64,000 nt of DNA from Bradyrhizobium diazoefficiens USDA 110 (GCF_000011365.1 NC_004463.1:8046001-8110000), one strand, 5' to 3'. Shown: positions 54,266 through 63,682, counted from the first letter of the stretch. Numbers and translations: made by a program. Notes: generated by a model from the letters alone, not told the origin.

Positions 54266-56497
54266 ATGAGCTTGCGTACCCGGCTACTGATACTCGTCAT
54301 CGCGGCCATGCTGGTGCCGGCGAGCCTCGTCGGGCTGCGTTTCATGCAGAATCGAAGCAGCGACATCAACGCCGCCCTGACCAATCTGGCGGCGGCGGCC
54401 GACGAGATTGCAAGCGATCTGGACGAGAAGATCCAGGGCACCGCGCAGCTTCACTATGGTCTCGCCCGTGCCCGCGACCTCGACACGCGCGACAAGGCGG
54501 CGTGCTCGGCGTTCCTGTCGGAAGTGCGCGAGGAATACCCGCAGTTCACCGGGATATTGACCATCGATCCCGACGGCAGCCTGTTCTGCGACTCGCTGCG
54601 GACCAACCGCACGCTCGACCTGAGGGATCGCGCCTATTTCAAGCAGGCCCTAGTCTCGCGCGGTGTCGTGCTCGAGCCGGTCTTCGGCCGGCTGACCGGA
54701 CTGTCAGTGCTCCAGATCGCATATCCTGTGCGATCGGAAGCCGGCGCGCTGAAGCTGATCCTGCTGGCTTCGTTCAACCTGCGCAAATTCGCGGAGTTTC
54801 ACCACAAGCGGCTGCTCGCCGAGAAGGATATCCTGCTCGTCGATGCCAAGGGCACGGTTCTGGTCGCTCCCTCCGGCGGAGGCTGGACCGAGCCTGTCGG
54901 CGGGTCGATCGCGGGATCCGAACTGTTCCGCTTCGCGGCAACGCCCGACCGGAAGGCGTTTCAGGAAGTGACCGATCGCGAGGGCCGCACCCATGTCTGG
55001 AGTGTCGCCGCCCGCTCGCCGTCGACCCTGGATGCCGGTCTCTACATCCTGGTCGGACGGTCCAAGGACGGGCTGGTCGCGGCAGCGAACCGACGACTCT
55101 ACGAGGACATGGCGATCCTGGCGGTGGCCTCGCTGCTGCTGCTGGCGGCGGTCTGGATCCTCGCGACGGTGAGCGTCGGCCGCCAGGTCGGGCGGCTCGC
55201 CGCGATGGCCAAGAGGCTCGGGCGCGGTGACCTCGGCGCGCGAATTCTGCCGCCCCATCCGCGCGGCGAACTCGGCGGACTGATGAGCCTGCTCAACGAC
55301 ACCGCCGAGTCGCTCCAGCAGCAACGCGCCGCCATCGCGGAGCTCAACCAGAAACTCAGCCAGTCCCAGAAGATGGAGGCCATGGGCCAGCTCACCGGCG
55401 GCGTGGCGCACGATTTCAACAATCTGCTGACCGTCATTCTCGGCAATGCGGAGCATCTTGCCGACAGCCTGGCGGGAAACAAGGAATTGCACCGGATCGC
55501 CGGCGATATCGCGACCGCCGCGGAGCGCGGCTCAGACCTGACGCGGAGCCTGCTCGCCTTCGCACGCAAGCAGCCCTTGAGGCCGAGGGAGATCGACATC
55601 GCCGGCAGGATTCGCGACATGGAGCCGTTGCTGCGTCGGACCCTGGGCGGGCACATCGAGTGCGCTTTCGCGCTCGAGGCGAATGTGTGGTTGACCAGCG
55701 TCGATCCCGGCCAGCTGACAACTGCGCTGCTCAACCTCGTGCTCAACGCGCGCGACGCCTTGCCTGACGGCGGCAAGCTGACGGTCGAGGTGCGCAACGT
55801 TTCGCTCGAAGAAACTGACGTCGACGTCAACGGCGAGCCGCGGCCCGGCGACTACGTCATGGTCGCGGTGACGGACACGGGCAGCGGCATGACCGCCGAG
55901 GTGGCGAGCCGCGCGTTCGAGCCGTTCTTCACCACCAAGGAGGTCGGCAAGGGGACCGGGCTTGGCCTCAGCATGGTCTACGGGTTCGTGCGACAATCCG
56001 GCGGCCTGGTGCAGATGCAGTCCGAACCGGGACACGGCAGCGTCGTCAGGCTGTTCTTTCCCCGCCTCGCAATGCCGCCGACCGAGGACCCATCCCCCCA
56101 GGATCGGACCGTCGCACCCGACGGAAGCGAGACCATTCTCGTGGTCGAGGACGACGACATGGTTCGGGCCTATGTCGTGAACGAGCTGAAGACGCTCGGC
56201 TACCGCGTCATCGCGGCGCCGAACGGCCCCGCGGCGCTCGACCTGTTGCGCCGGCCGGGGGACATCCACCTGCTGTTCACCGACGTCGTGATGCCCGGCG
56301 GCATGTTCGGGCCGGAGCTTGCCAGGCAGGCCACCGGCTTGCGGCCCGAGCTCAAGGTGCTCTTCACCTCCGGCTACACCCAAAATCCCGTCAAGACGCC
56401 CGACGGGCTCGGCGACGCCCGTATTCTGACAAAACCGTTCCGGCGGCACGACCTCGCCACGATGCTGCGGTCCGCCCTGTCGGCGCCGCCGCGATGA
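54266..56497 (+). CDS. Hybrid sensor histidine kinase with C-terminal receiver
   Basis: A 743-residue inner-membrane kinase: TM1 (about 7-25), a periplasmic Cache-like domain (about 30-275, with IDPDGSLFCDS and DLRDRAYFKQAL), TM2 (about 283-303), a HAMP-like linker, HisKA with phosphoacceptor His382 in GGVAHDFNNLL, an HATPase with LVLNARDAL, DTGSGM and GTGLGLSMVYGF, and a receiver domain with LLFTDVVMPGG and SGYTQ, ending LTKPFR. The Cache type suggests a small-molecule signal. No separate response regulator is adjacent, so the output is unclear. Confidence 0.93.
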   Translation: MSLRTRLLILVIAAMLVPASLVGLRFMQNRSSDINAALTNLAAAADEIASDLDEKIQGTAQLHYGLARARDLDTRDKAACSAFLSEVREEYPQFTGILTIDPDGSLFCDSLRTNRTLDLRDRAYFKQALVSRGVVLEPVFGRLTGLSVLQIAYPVRSEAGALKLILLASFNLRKFAEFHHKRLLAEKDILLVDAKGTVLVAPSGGGWTEPVGGSIAGSELFRFAATPDRKAFQEVTDREGRTHVWSVAARSPSTLDAGLYILVGRSKDGLVAAANRRLYEDMAILAVASLLLLAAVWILATVSVGRQVGRLAAMAKRLGRGDLGARILPPHPRGELGGLMSLLNDTAESLQQQRAAIAELNQKLSQSQKMEAMGQLTGGVAHDFNNLLTVILGNAEHLADSLAGNKELHRIAGDIATAAERGSDLTRSLLAFARKQPLRPREIDIAGRIRDMEPLLRRTLGGHIECAFALEANVWLTSVDPGQLTTALLNLVLNARDALPDGGKLTVEVRNVSLEETDVDVNGEPRPGDYVMVAVTDTGSGMTAEVASRAFEPFFTTKEVGKGTGLGLSMVYGFVRQSGGLVQMQSEPGHGSVVRLFFPRLAMPPTEDPSPQDRTVAPDGSETILVVEDDDMVRAYVVNELKTLGYRVIAAPNGPAALDLLRRPGDIHLLFTDVVMPGGMFGPELARQATGLRPELKVLFTSGYTQNPVKTPDGLGDARILTKPFRRHDLATMLRSALSAPPR

Positions 56498-56499
56498 CG

Positions 56500-56943
56500 T
56501 CAGGACGACCACGTGAGCAGAAGCGCCACGCCAAGATTGGCCGCGAACAGGGCCGCGTCGATCACGAAGATCCTGAGCATCGGCCCCTTCAACACGGGCC
56601 AGTAGGCAACCCCGACGCGTCCGCCGCGCATCAGGACCGGCAGGTTATAGGCGAACTGGCTGAAGTGGCAGGCGGCGAAGAACAGGAACAGCACAAGCTG
56701 CGCCTCGACGGGCTGGAAGAACGGCGGGCGCGCGACCAGAAGAAAGAACGACAAAAGCCCGATCGGCAAATTCATCCCGCCCAGGAACGCCACGCTGGCC
56801 GCGAGGGTCGGCGCGATTGGATTGCTCCGCTCTTCCCGCGGCAGCAAGATCTTCAACGTGTTGCGCTGTGCAATGCTGAACTGGATGAATGCGCCGCCGA
56901 ACCAGAGCGCGTTGAGAAGCAGAACGAAATCCGAAAGGCGCAT
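56500..56943 (-). CDS. Four-helix membrane protein of unknown function
   Basis: A 147-residue protein with helices FVLLLNALWFGGAFIQFSIA, LAASVAFLGGMNLPIGLLSF, AQLVLFLFFAACHFSQFAYN and FVIDAALFAANLGVALLL. ATG 56943 lies 2 bp after the stop of the SnoaL-like gene upstream, so the genes are one operon. Its stop converges on the hybrid kinase with 2 bp between. No family recognised. Confidence 0.75.
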   Translation of the reverse strand: MRLSDFVLLLNALWFGGAFIQFSIAQRNTLKILLPREERSNPIAPTLAASVAFLGGMNLPIGLLSFFLLVARPPFFQPVEAQLVLFLFFAACHFSQFAYNLPVLMRGGRVGVAYWPVLKGPMLRIFVIDAALFAANLGVALLLTWSS

Positions 56944-56945
56944 GT

Positions 56946-57329
56946 CTATTTTCCGTAAAAGGCTTCGCTGCGCACCACGCGGCCGGCAGCGTCGAAATCC
57001 ATGAACTCGCTGGCGCGCGTGTCGCCGAGCTGCCACCACACCGTCAGCCGCGAGATCGTGTCATCCCAGCTCCAGGTCAGGATCTTCAGGTCGGTGCTTT
57101 CGATGTGGCCATCGGCCTTCCGCCAGTAGGCGCGGATATTTTCGGCGCCAGCGACGACAGGAGAGCCGGTCAGTGTCAGCGCCAGCGGGCTGCGCATCTG
57201 CGCATTGTCGGCAAAGTGCGCGACGACCGCGTCGATATCGACCTTGCACCAGTTCGCGCACCATGCCGCGACGAAGCGTTCGGCGGCTGCGCGATTCATT
57301 ATCTGTGCACTCGTGTCTTGAGCGCTCAT
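56946..57329 (-). CDS. SnoaL/NTF2-like domain protein
   Basis: A 127-residue cone-shaped alpha/beta protein of the NTF2/SnoaL type: RFVAAWCANWCKVDIDAVV, FADNAQMRSPLA, ENIRAYWRKADGH and VWWQLGDTRASEFMDFDA. ATG 57329 is chosen (GGGAGCG upstream). The start lies inside two copies of TCTTGAGCGCTC 15 bp apart, which gives a SAQ-repeat N-terminus. Ligand or reaction unknown. Second gene of the MarR-led operon. Confidence 0.8.
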   Translation of the reverse strand: MSAQDTSAQIMNRAAAERFVAAWCANWCKVDIDAVVAHFADNAQMRSPLALTLTGSPVVAGAENIRAYWRKADGHIESTDLKILTWSWDDTISRLTVWWQLGDTRASEFMDFDAAGRVVRSEAFYGK

Positions 57330-57415
57330 CTCTTGAGCGCTCCCGGCTTCCGTCCGCTCATGACGCGGCCCTCCCCTGGCTCGTTGCCGGGAAAGTGGCA
57401 AAGTCCACGCCTCAT

Positions 57416-57430
57416 GTCAACTATGTTGAC
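57416..57430. promoter_or_regulatory. Palindrome upstream of the SnoaL-like gene, probable MarR operator
   Basis: GTCAAC and GTTGAC with spacer TAT, flanked by AT-rich bases. It lies between the marR stop (57442) and the SnoaL gene start, 87 nt before it. Palindromes of this kind are typical of MarR-family operators. Confidence 0.55.
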
Positions 57431-57441
57431 TTGAGAATTCG

Positions 57442-57909
57442 TCAGTGGTTGTCGGCGATCGCCCCCATGACGGCCATCCATGACGCCGCGCCGGACGCCC
57501 CGACGCGATCGAACGCCGCGCGCAGGGCCTTGCGCTCGTGGTCCGATGCCCTTTGCTCGATACGTTTCCCGGCGTCCGTCAGGCGCAGCAGCTTGGAGCG
57601 ATGCTGCTCGGGCGAGCGCTTCGACGTCAGGAGCTTGCGCTCCAGCAGCAGGTTGAGCGGCCGGTTCAACGCCTGCTTGGAAATGCCGAGGATCTCGATC
57701 AGCGCGCCGATCGCGATGTCGGGCCGGCGGGCCACCACGTAGAGGATACGATGGTGCGGGCGCGACAGGCCCTGCTTTGCAAGATACTCGTCGGCCTCCA
57801 GCGTCATCCCGCGCCAGCCGTAATACATGAGCTCCAGCGCAGCATCGAGATCGTGCAGCTTCGCAAGTGAGGCGCGGTGAAGCCCCGCGGCTTGAGACGT
57901 CTTTGGCAT
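57442..57909 (-). CDS. MarR-family transcriptional regulator
   Basis: A 155-residue winged-helix regulator: HHRILYVVARRPDIAIGALI, ISKQALNRPLNLLLERKLLT (recognition helix) and SPEQHRSKLLRLTDAGKRIE fit MarR. It heads a minus-strand gene set with the SnoaL-like and four-helix genes. The palindrome between marR and the next gene suggests it controls them. The acyl-CoA synthetase gene, also on the minus strand, ends 10 bp upstream. Confidence 0.88.
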   Translation of the reverse strand: MPKTSQAAGLHRASLAKLHDLDAALELMYYGWRGMTLEADEYLAKQGLSRPHHRILYVVARRPDIAIGALIEILGISKQALNRPLNLLLERKLLTSKRSPEQHRSKLLRLTDAGKRIEQRASDHERKALRAAFDRVGASGAASWMAVMGAIADNH

Positions 57910-57918
57910 TGTAAGAAG

Positions 57919-59529
57919 CTAACCCTTCGCCCGCAGTTCGCGCCGCAGCACCTTGCCGGTCGCCGTCATCGGCAGCGTCTCGGCGAACTCCACGAAGCGC
58001 GGATATTCGTGCGCGGCGAGCTGCACCTTCACGAACTCCTGGATCTCGCGCGCGAGCGCGTCGCTGCCGGTAAAGCCCGGACGCAGCACGATCCAGGCCT
58101 TGATCGACTCCGTGCGGATCGGATCGGGAATACCGACCACCGCGGCCATCGCCACCGACGGATGCTTCATCAGCGTGTGCTCGATCTCGGATGGGCCGAC
58201 GCGATAGCCGGCGGTGGTGATGACGTCGTCCTCGCGGCTGACATACCAGAAATAGCCGTCCTCGTCCTGCACGCCGAGATCGCCGGTGAGCAGGAAGTCG
58301 CCGGCATATTTCTTACGCGTCGCCTCCGGATTGCGCCAGTATTCGAGCATGGTGACGGGGCACGGCTGGCGCACGCCGATGATGCCGCGCTGCCCGCGCG
58401 GCTGCTCCTCGCCCTTGTCGTTGACGATGCGGACGTCGAAGCCCGGCGTCGCCTTGCCCATCGCGCCGGGCCGGATCGGAAACAGGTTGGAGTTGCTGCC
58501 GATCACGAGATTGCACTCGGTCTGGCCGAATACTTCGTGCGCGTCGATGCCGAAGGTCTCGCGCACCCAGCCCAAGAGTTCGCCGCCGAGCGATTCGCCG
58601 CCGGTGAAAATGCTGCGCAGCTTGACGCCGGGATGCTTCACGCCGGCCTGCCGCATCAGCTTCAGCGCCGTCGGCGGCAGGAAGACGTTGCGGACGGAAA
58701 GATCGGCCATCATCTGCATCGCCGCCTGCGGCTCGAATTTTCGGGCGCGGTGACCGACCAGGGGAATGCCGTGATACCAGAACGCGAGCAGGCCGTTGAC
58801 GAGGCCGCCGATCCAGGCCCAGTCCGCCGGCGTCCACATCAGATCGCCGGGGCGCGGCAGGAAGTTGTGGCACATCTCGACGTTCGGCAGATGGCCGAGC
58901 ACGACGCGATGCGCATGCAGCGCTCCCTTCGGATTGCCCGTTGTGCCCGAGGTGTAGATGATCAGCGCAGGATCGTCGGCCGAGGTGTCGACGGTCGCAA
59001 AATCCTCGGACGCGGTTTCGATCGCCGGCCAGAACGGTTTTGCGCCGGCGTGGACGGCGCCGCTCGTGACATAGATGTCCTGCAAATAGGGCAGCCGATC
59101 GCGGACCCTCGTGAGCTTCTCCCAGCCCGCCTCATCAGTGATGATGGCTCTTGCTTGCGAATTCGACAGGCGAAATTCCAGCGCGTCCTCGCCGAACAGC
59201 GCGAACAGAGGGATCGAGATCAGCCCGGAGCGGAACGCCGCCATATGCGCGATAGGCAGCTCCAGCGACTGCGACAGGAACACCGCGACGCGGTCGCCGC
59301 GCGCAAGGCCATCCGCCTTCAGCACGTTGGCGAAGCGGCGCGACATCTCCGCGACCTCGTCGAAGGAGGTGCGCGTGGTGGCGCCGTTCTCGTCGACATA
59401 GATCAGCGCGAGACGGCCGGTACCGTCGGCATGGCGGTCGCAGCACGCCTCCGCCATGTTGAAGCGCGCCGGGATATCCCAGCGGAAGTTGCGATAGAGC
59501 TCGTCGTAGGTCTTGGCTTCGGTGAGCAT
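57919..59529 (-). CDS. AMP-dependent acyl-CoA synthetase/ligase
   Basis: A 536-residue ANL-superfamily enzyme that activates a carboxylic acid with ATP and CoA. The P-loop LIIYTSGTTGNPKG, the GQTECNLVIGS block, LLTGDLGVQDEDGYFWYVSR (in part) and the C-terminal Lys in TGKVLRREL are all present. Closest types by pattern are medium-chain/acetyl-CoA synthetase-like enzymes. ATG 59529 is used; the frame is open to 59607. It lies between the epoxide hydrolase gene and marR. Confidence 0.92.
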   Translation of the reverse strand: MLTEAKTYDELYRNFRWDIPARFNMAEACCDRHADGTGRLALIYVDENGATTRTSFDEVAEMSRRFANVLKADGLARGDRVAVFLSQSLELPIAHMAAFRSGLISIPLFALFGEDALEFRLSNSQARAIITDEAGWEKLTRVRDRLPYLQDIYVTSGAVHAGAKPFWPAIETASEDFATVDTSADDPALIIYTSGTTGNPKGALHAHRVVLGHLPNVEMCHNFLPRPGDLMWTPADWAWIGGLVNGLLAFWYHGIPLVGHRARKFEPQAAMQMMADLSVRNVFLPPTALKLMRQAGVKHPGVKLRSIFTGGESLGGELLGWVRETFGIDAHEVFGQTECNLVIGSNSNLFPIRPGAMGKATPGFDVRIVNDKGEEQPRGQRGIIGVRQPCPVTMLEYWRNPEATRKKYAGDFLLTGDLGVQDEDGYFWYVSREDDVITTAGYRVGPSEIEHTLMKHPSVAMAAVVGIPDPIRTESIKAWIVLRPGFTGSDALAREIQEFVKVQLAAHEYPRFVEFAETLPMTATGKVLRRELRAKG

Positions 59530-59645
59530 GGCTCGCGTTTCCACGGTCTTGGCGTCATGGCCGGGCGAAAGCGCGAAGCGCGTCTTCGCGATCAAAGTCC
59601 CGGCCATCCACGCCCTTGCTTCTTGAGCCTAGTCTAAGCTCGTGG

Positions 59646-59668
59646 ATGCCCGGGACAAGCCCGGGCAT
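59646..59668. repeat. Short palindromic repeat, family F
   Basis: ATGCCCGGG and CCCGGGCAT with 5 bp between, as at 39277..39299. It directly precedes a family A element. Confidence 0.7.
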
Positions 59669-59682
59669 GATCTGCATTCGAC

Positions 59683-59781
59683 GTCGTTCCGGGGCGGTCC
59701 GCAGGACCGACCCCGGAATCTCGAGATTCTCAGGCGTGCAATTGCGCACCATAGTTCGCGCTTTGCGCGCGCCGGAATGAC
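59683..59781. repeat. Dispersed palindromic repeat, family A
   Basis: Left end GTCGTTCCGGGGCG, right end GCGCCGGAATGAC; inside, CCCCGGAATCTCGAGATTCT. It ends 11 bp before the stop codon of the epoxide hydrolase gene. Confidence 0.8.
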
Positions 59782-59791
59782 CGCGAGAGAA

Positions 59792-60931
59792 TTATCGCAC
59801 TGTCGCGAAGAACTTCCTGACATCGCGCACGAACAGCTCCGGCTGCTCGAAGGCGGCGAAATGGCCACCCTTCTCCATCTCGCTCCAATGCGTGATGTTG
59901 GAAAAGTTGGGCTCCATCCAGCGCCGTATCGGCGTGATGATCTCCTTCGGGAAGACGGCGACACCGGTCGGCACGCCGACCCTGGGCGTTGTGCGGCGCT
60001 TGCCAAAGCTTTCCCAATAGAGCCGTGCGGACGAGGTCGCCGTCTCCGTCGCCCAATAGAGCATGACGTTGTCGAGCAGTTCGTCCCTGGAGAAGATGTT
60101 CTCGGGATGACCGCCGCAATCGGTCCAGGCCCAGAACTTTTCCAGAATCCAGGCCGCCTGCCCGCTCGGCGAATCCGTCAAGCCGTAGCCGAGCGTCTGC
60201 GGCCGCGTCGACTGCTGCTTGGAATAACCGGAGTCGAGATCGACATAATGCTTGAGGCCGGCGAGCGCGCGCTTCTCCTCCGCCGTCGGCTCGCCCTCGA
60301 CCTTCGGCGCCGCGTTGAAGGCGAGCGTGATGTGGATACCGGCGCAATGCTCGGCGTCCTGCGCGCCGAGCGAGGTCGTCACCGCCGAGCCCCAGTCGCC
60401 GCCTTGCGCGCCATAGCGTGCGTAACCAAGCCGTTCCATCAGCTTCGCCCATGTCGCGGCGATGCGGTCGACGCCCCAGCCGGTGGTCTTCGGCTTGGCG
60501 GAGAAGCCGAATCCCGGCAGCGAGGGACAGACGACGTGGAACGCATCCGCAGGATTGCCGCCATGCGCGGCGGGATCGACCAGCGGCGCGATCACCTTCT
60601 GGAATTCCACGATCGAGCCGGGCCAGCCATGGGTGATGATCAGCGGCAGCGCGGAGGGCTCCCTCGAACGCGCATGCAGGAAGTGGATATCGAGCCCGTC
60701 GATCTCGGTCGTGTATTGATCGATGCGGTTGAGCCTGGCTTCGCGGGCGCGCCAGTCGTAGCCATCAGCCCAATAGGTGCAGATCTCCCGGATCCATTTC
60801 AGCGGCGCGCCCTGGCTCCAGTCGTCGACGAGTTCAGCCTCCGGCCAGCGCGTGCGGGCGAGGCGCGATTTGAGATCGGCGAGGATGTCGTCGCTGATGG
60901 CGATGCGGAACGGCTTGATGGCGCCGGTCAT
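59792..60931 (-). CDS. Epoxide hydrolase family protein (EHN-type alpha/beta hydrolase)
   Basis: A 379-residue enzyme with the N-terminal epoxide hydrolase lid domain (PFRIAISDDILADLKSRLAR in part) and an alpha/beta hydrolase core. HGWPGS (residues 101-106) forms the oxyanion hole, Asp179 in GGDWGSAV is the nucleophile, and a His in GGHFAAFEQPE completes the triad. Members open epoxides to diols; the physiological substrate is unknown. It is on the same strand as the acyl-CoA synthetase. Confidence 0.9.
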   Translation of the reverse strand: MTGAIKPFRIAISDDILADLKSRLARTRWPEAELVDDWSQGAPLKWIREICTYWADGYDWRAREARLNRIDQYTTEIDGLDIHFLHARSREPSALPLIITHGWPGSIVEFQKVIAPLVDPAAHGGNPADAFHVVCPSLPGFGFSAKPKTTGWGVDRIAATWAKLMERLGYARYGAQGGDWGSAVTTSLGAQDAEHCAGIHITLAFNAAPKVEGEPTAEEKRALAGLKHYVDLDSGYSKQQSTRPQTLGYGLTDSPSGQAAWILEKFWAWTDCGGHPENIFSRDELLDNVMLYWATETATSSARLYWESFGKRRTTPRVGVPTGVAVFPKEIITPIRRWMEPNFSNITHWSEMEKGGHFAAFEQPELFVRDVRKFFATVR

Positions 60932-60954
60932 CGGTTGCCTCCCCTTGTTCTTTT

Positions 60955-61082
60955 GTCATTCCGGGGCGCGCCCCTTGGCGCGAGCCCGGAATCCATTGCG
61001 CAACAGAACTGGCGGCCCGATGGATTCTCTGATGCGCAATTGCGCATCATAGCTCGACGCTGACGCGTCGCCCCGGAATGAC
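60955..61082. repeat. Dispersed palindromic repeat, family A (long copy)
   Basis: Ends GTCATTCCGGGGCGC and CGCCCCGGAATGAC; the inner part contains ATTGCGCAACAG and ATGCGCAATTGCGCATC, which is itself palindromic. Confidence 0.85.
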
Positions 61083-61085
61083 AAC

Positions 61086-61541
61086 TCAGCCCGACAGCGC
61101 CGCCTTCACCAAACCACTCGCCTTGCCGAAATCCATCTGGCCGGCGTACTTCGCCCGCAACACCGCGATCACCTTGCCCATGTCCTTCATGCCGGCTGCA
61201 CCGGTTTCAGCGATCGCGTCCGAGATCGCCTTCTTGACCTCGTCATCGGACATCTGCTTCGGCAGGTAGGCCGAGATCACCGCGATCTCCTCGCGCTCCT
61301 GCTGGGCAAGCTCGGCGCGGCCGCCCTTGTCGTAGAGCTCGACCGATTCCTGGCGCTGCTTGATCATCTTCTGCAGCACGGCGAGCAGGTCGGCGTCCGA
61401 CAGCGGCGGCTTGCCGCTGCCGCGGGCCTCGATGTCGGCGTTCTTGAAGGTCGAATTGACCATGCGCAGCGTGGACAGCTTGCGCTCGTCCTTGGCCTTC
61501 ATGGCCTCCTTGACCGCATTGTTGATGTCGTCGCGCAGCAT
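61086..61541 (-). CDS. GatB/YqeY domain protein
   Basis: A 151-residue, fully helical YqeY protein (MLRDDINNAVKEAMKAKDER in part; LRMVNSTFKNADIEARGSGK; LPKQMSDDEV; GMKDMGKVIAVLRAKYAGQMDFGKA in part). The domain is the tail of GatB used in tRNA-dependent amidation; the stand-alone form is widespread and often near dnaG, carA or rpoD. The exact role is unknown. Start ATG 61541. Confidence 0.92.
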   Translation of the reverse strand: MLRDDINNAVKEAMKAKDERKLSTLRMVNSTFKNADIEARGSGKPPLSDADLLAVLQKMIKQRQESVELYDKGGRAELAQQEREEIAVISAYLPKQMSDDEVKKAISDAIAETGAAGMKDMGKVIAVLRAKYAGQMDFGKASGLVKAALSG

Positions 61542-61574
61542 GGTCGTGATCCCTTTGAATATCCGACGCCTGAT

Positions 61575-62303
61575 CTAGGCCGTTCGCGCTCCCGAGACAA
61601 CCTGGCTTTGCAGCCATTCGGTCAGCGCCTGCACCGTCGCCGCGGGCTGTTCCGGCTGCGGCAGATGCCCGCAATTCGCCAGAACGACGAGCTTCGCGCC
61701 GGCAATGCCGTCCGCCATCTCCTTCGAGAACGCATTGGGAATCGTGTTGTCCTGATCGCCGGTCAGCACCAGCGTTGGGCATTTGATCGTGGCCAGCGTC
61801 GGCCGCGAGTCGACCCGCGCAATGATCGCGGTCTGCTGCCGCAGATAGCCGTCGACGCCGACGTCGTCGCCCTGCTCATGCACGAGCCGGCGAAGGTCGG
61901 CATCGTCGCGGCGCGAGGGATGCACCAGTTCCGGAAACATCTCCTCGCGCGCGGCACGCAACTCCCCGCGCTTCGCGCGCTCCATCAGGCCGCGGCGGCG
62001 CTGGGTCGCCTCCGCCGTATCGGGCCGGGCCTGGGTGTTGATCAGCGCGAGCCTCAAAACCCGCTCGGGCGCCTGGCGCATGATCTCCAGCGCGATGTAG
62101 CCACCCATGGAATGGCCGGCGAGCGCAAAGCGCGGCGGGGCCTCGCCCAGCACGCGGCGGGCGATCGCCGCCATGCTGTCATCGCGGATATGGTTGGCGA
62201 CCATCACCGGGCCGAACCGCCACAGCGCCGGGATCACCGGGGCATAGATCCGGGCCGAGGAGGCCAGCCCCGGAACCAGCAGAAGCGGGGTGGTCTGGTC
62301 CAT
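61575..62303 (-). CDS. Alpha/beta hydrolase
   Basis: A 242-residue hydrolase with LLLVPGLASSARIY (oxyanion region), nucleophile Ser65 in LAGHSMGGYI, Asp in LVLTGDQDNTIP and His in LANCGHLPQPEQP. Fold and size fit carboxylesterase/lactonase-type enzymes; substrate unknown. ATG 62303 is chosen; an in-frame codon at 62375 adds a weak tail. Divergent from carA with 146 bp between. Confidence 0.88.
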   Translation of the reverse strand: MDQTTPLLLVPGLASSARIYAPVIPALWRFGPVMVANHIRDDSMAAIARRVLGEAPPRFALAGHSMGGYIALEIMRQAPERVLRLALINTQARPDTAEATQRRRGLMERAKRGELRAAREEMFPELVHPSRRDDADLRRLVHEQGDDVGVDGYLRQQTAIIARVDSRPTLATIKCPTLVLTGDQDNTIPNAFSKEMADGIAGAKLVVLANCGHLPQPEQPAATVQALTEWLQSQVVSGARTA

Positions 62304-62449
62304 TATTGCCTCGAAAGCCCCTGGATTTGCCGGAAATTGTGCGGTCAAGCTTAAGTACCCGGGACGGGCTGTCAAATATGCAAAAACGCATGTGAATCGG
62401 GCCTCTCCCGCTTTGACGGAGGCGCGCGGGCAGACTATGAAACGCGCTC

Positions 62450-63640
62450 ATGACACAACATGACAACGATCCCGCCTGGCCGGACCATAAACCGACCGCG
62501 CTCCTCGTGCTCGCCGATGGCACGGTGCTCGAAGGCTTCGGTCTCGGCGCCGAAGGCCACGCCGTCGGTGAAGTCTGCTTCAACACCGCGATGACCGGTT
62601 ATGAGGAGATCCTCACCGATCCCTCCTATGCCGGCCAGCTCATCACCTTCACCTTCCCGCATATCGGCAATGTCGGTACCAACGAGGAAGACATCGAGAC
62701 GGTGAACATGGCCGCGACGCCGGGCGCGCGCGGCGTGATCCTGCGCACCGCCATCACCGATCCCTCGAACTACCGCGCCACCAAGCATCTCGACGCCTGG
62801 CTGAAGGCGCGCGGCATCATCGGCCTCTCCGGCATCGACACCCGCGCGCTGACCGCGCTGATCCGCAGCAAGGGCATGCCCAATGCCGTGATCGCGCATG
62901 CCAGGAACGGCGAGTTCGACCTGCATGGTCTGAAGGAAGAAGCCCGCGAATGGCCGGGACTCGAGGGCATGGACCTCGTGCCGATGGTCACCTCCGGCCA
63001 GCGCTTCACCTGGGACGAGACGCCGTGGCTCTGGGACAAGGGCTTTGGCCAGCAGGACAAGACCGAGTTCAACGTCGTCGCCATCGACTACGGCATCAAG
63101 CGCAACATTTTGCGCCTGCTCGCCGGCGTCGGCTGCAAGGTGACGGTGGTGCCGGCAACGACGTCAGCCGAAGATATCCTGGCGATGAAGCCGGACGGCG
63201 TGTTCCTGTCGAACGGCCCGGGCGATCCGGCCGCGACCGGCAAATATGCCGTGCCTGTCATCCGGGACGTCATCAAGTCGGGCACGCCGACCTTCGGGAT
63301 TTGTCTTGGCCACCAGATGCTCGGCCTCGCCGTCGGCGCCAAGACCAAGAAGATGCATCAGGGCCACCACGGCGCCAATCATCCCGTGAAGGACGAGACC
63401 ACCGGCAAGGTCGAGATCACCTCGATGAACCACGGCTTCGCGGTGGACGAGAAGACGCTGCCGAAGGGTGCGACGCAGACCCACATCTCGCTGTTCGACG
63501 GCTCCAATTGCGGCATCCAGCTCGACGGCAAGCCGGTGTTCTCGGTGCAGTACCACCCCGAGGCTTCGCCGGGCCCGCGCGACTCGCACTACCTGTTCCA
63601 GCGCTTCGCCGAGCTGATGCGGCAGAAGAAGAGCGCGTAA
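62450..63640 (+). CDS. carA: Carbamoyl-phosphate synthase small subunit CarA
   Basis: A 396-residue glutaminase subunit of carbamoyl-phosphate synthase, which feeds arginine and pyrimidine synthesis. The N-terminal domain shows EVCFNTAMTGYEEILTDPSY. The class I glutamine amidotransferase triad is Cys285 (GICLGHQ), His369 and Glu371 (QYHPEASPGP). AVDYGIK-type text is present as AIDYGIKRNIL. A good ribosome binding site is not obvious. carB is not inside the window. Confidence 0.97.
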   Translation: MTQHDNDPAWPDHKPTALLVLADGTVLEGFGLGAEGHAVGEVCFNTAMTGYEEILTDPSYAGQLITFTFPHIGNVGTNEEDIETVNMAATPGARGVILRTAITDPSNYRATKHLDAWLKARGIIGLSGIDTRALTALIRSKGMPNAVIAHARNGEFDLHGLKEEAREWPGLEGMDLVPMVTSGQRFTWDETPWLWDKGFGQQDKTEFNVVAIDYGIKRNILRLLAGVGCKVTVVPATTSAEDILAMKPDGVFLSNGPGDPAATGKYAVPVIRDVIKSGTPTFGICLGHQMLGLAVGAKTKKMHQGHHGANHPVKDETTGKVEITSMNHGFAVDEKTLPKGATQTHISLFDGSNCGIQLDGKPVFSVQYHPEASPGPRDSHYLFQRFAELMRQKKSA

Positions 63641-63682
63641 GCGGCAAGATCACCCGGCGGATGAATCCGCCGGGGCCCGCCG

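Noticed and set aside
62437..62463. Eight-codon frame overlapping the carA start (MKRAHDTT), possible leader peptide
   Set aside because: No Arg or pyrimidine-related codon run, no attenuator hairpins; likely chance.
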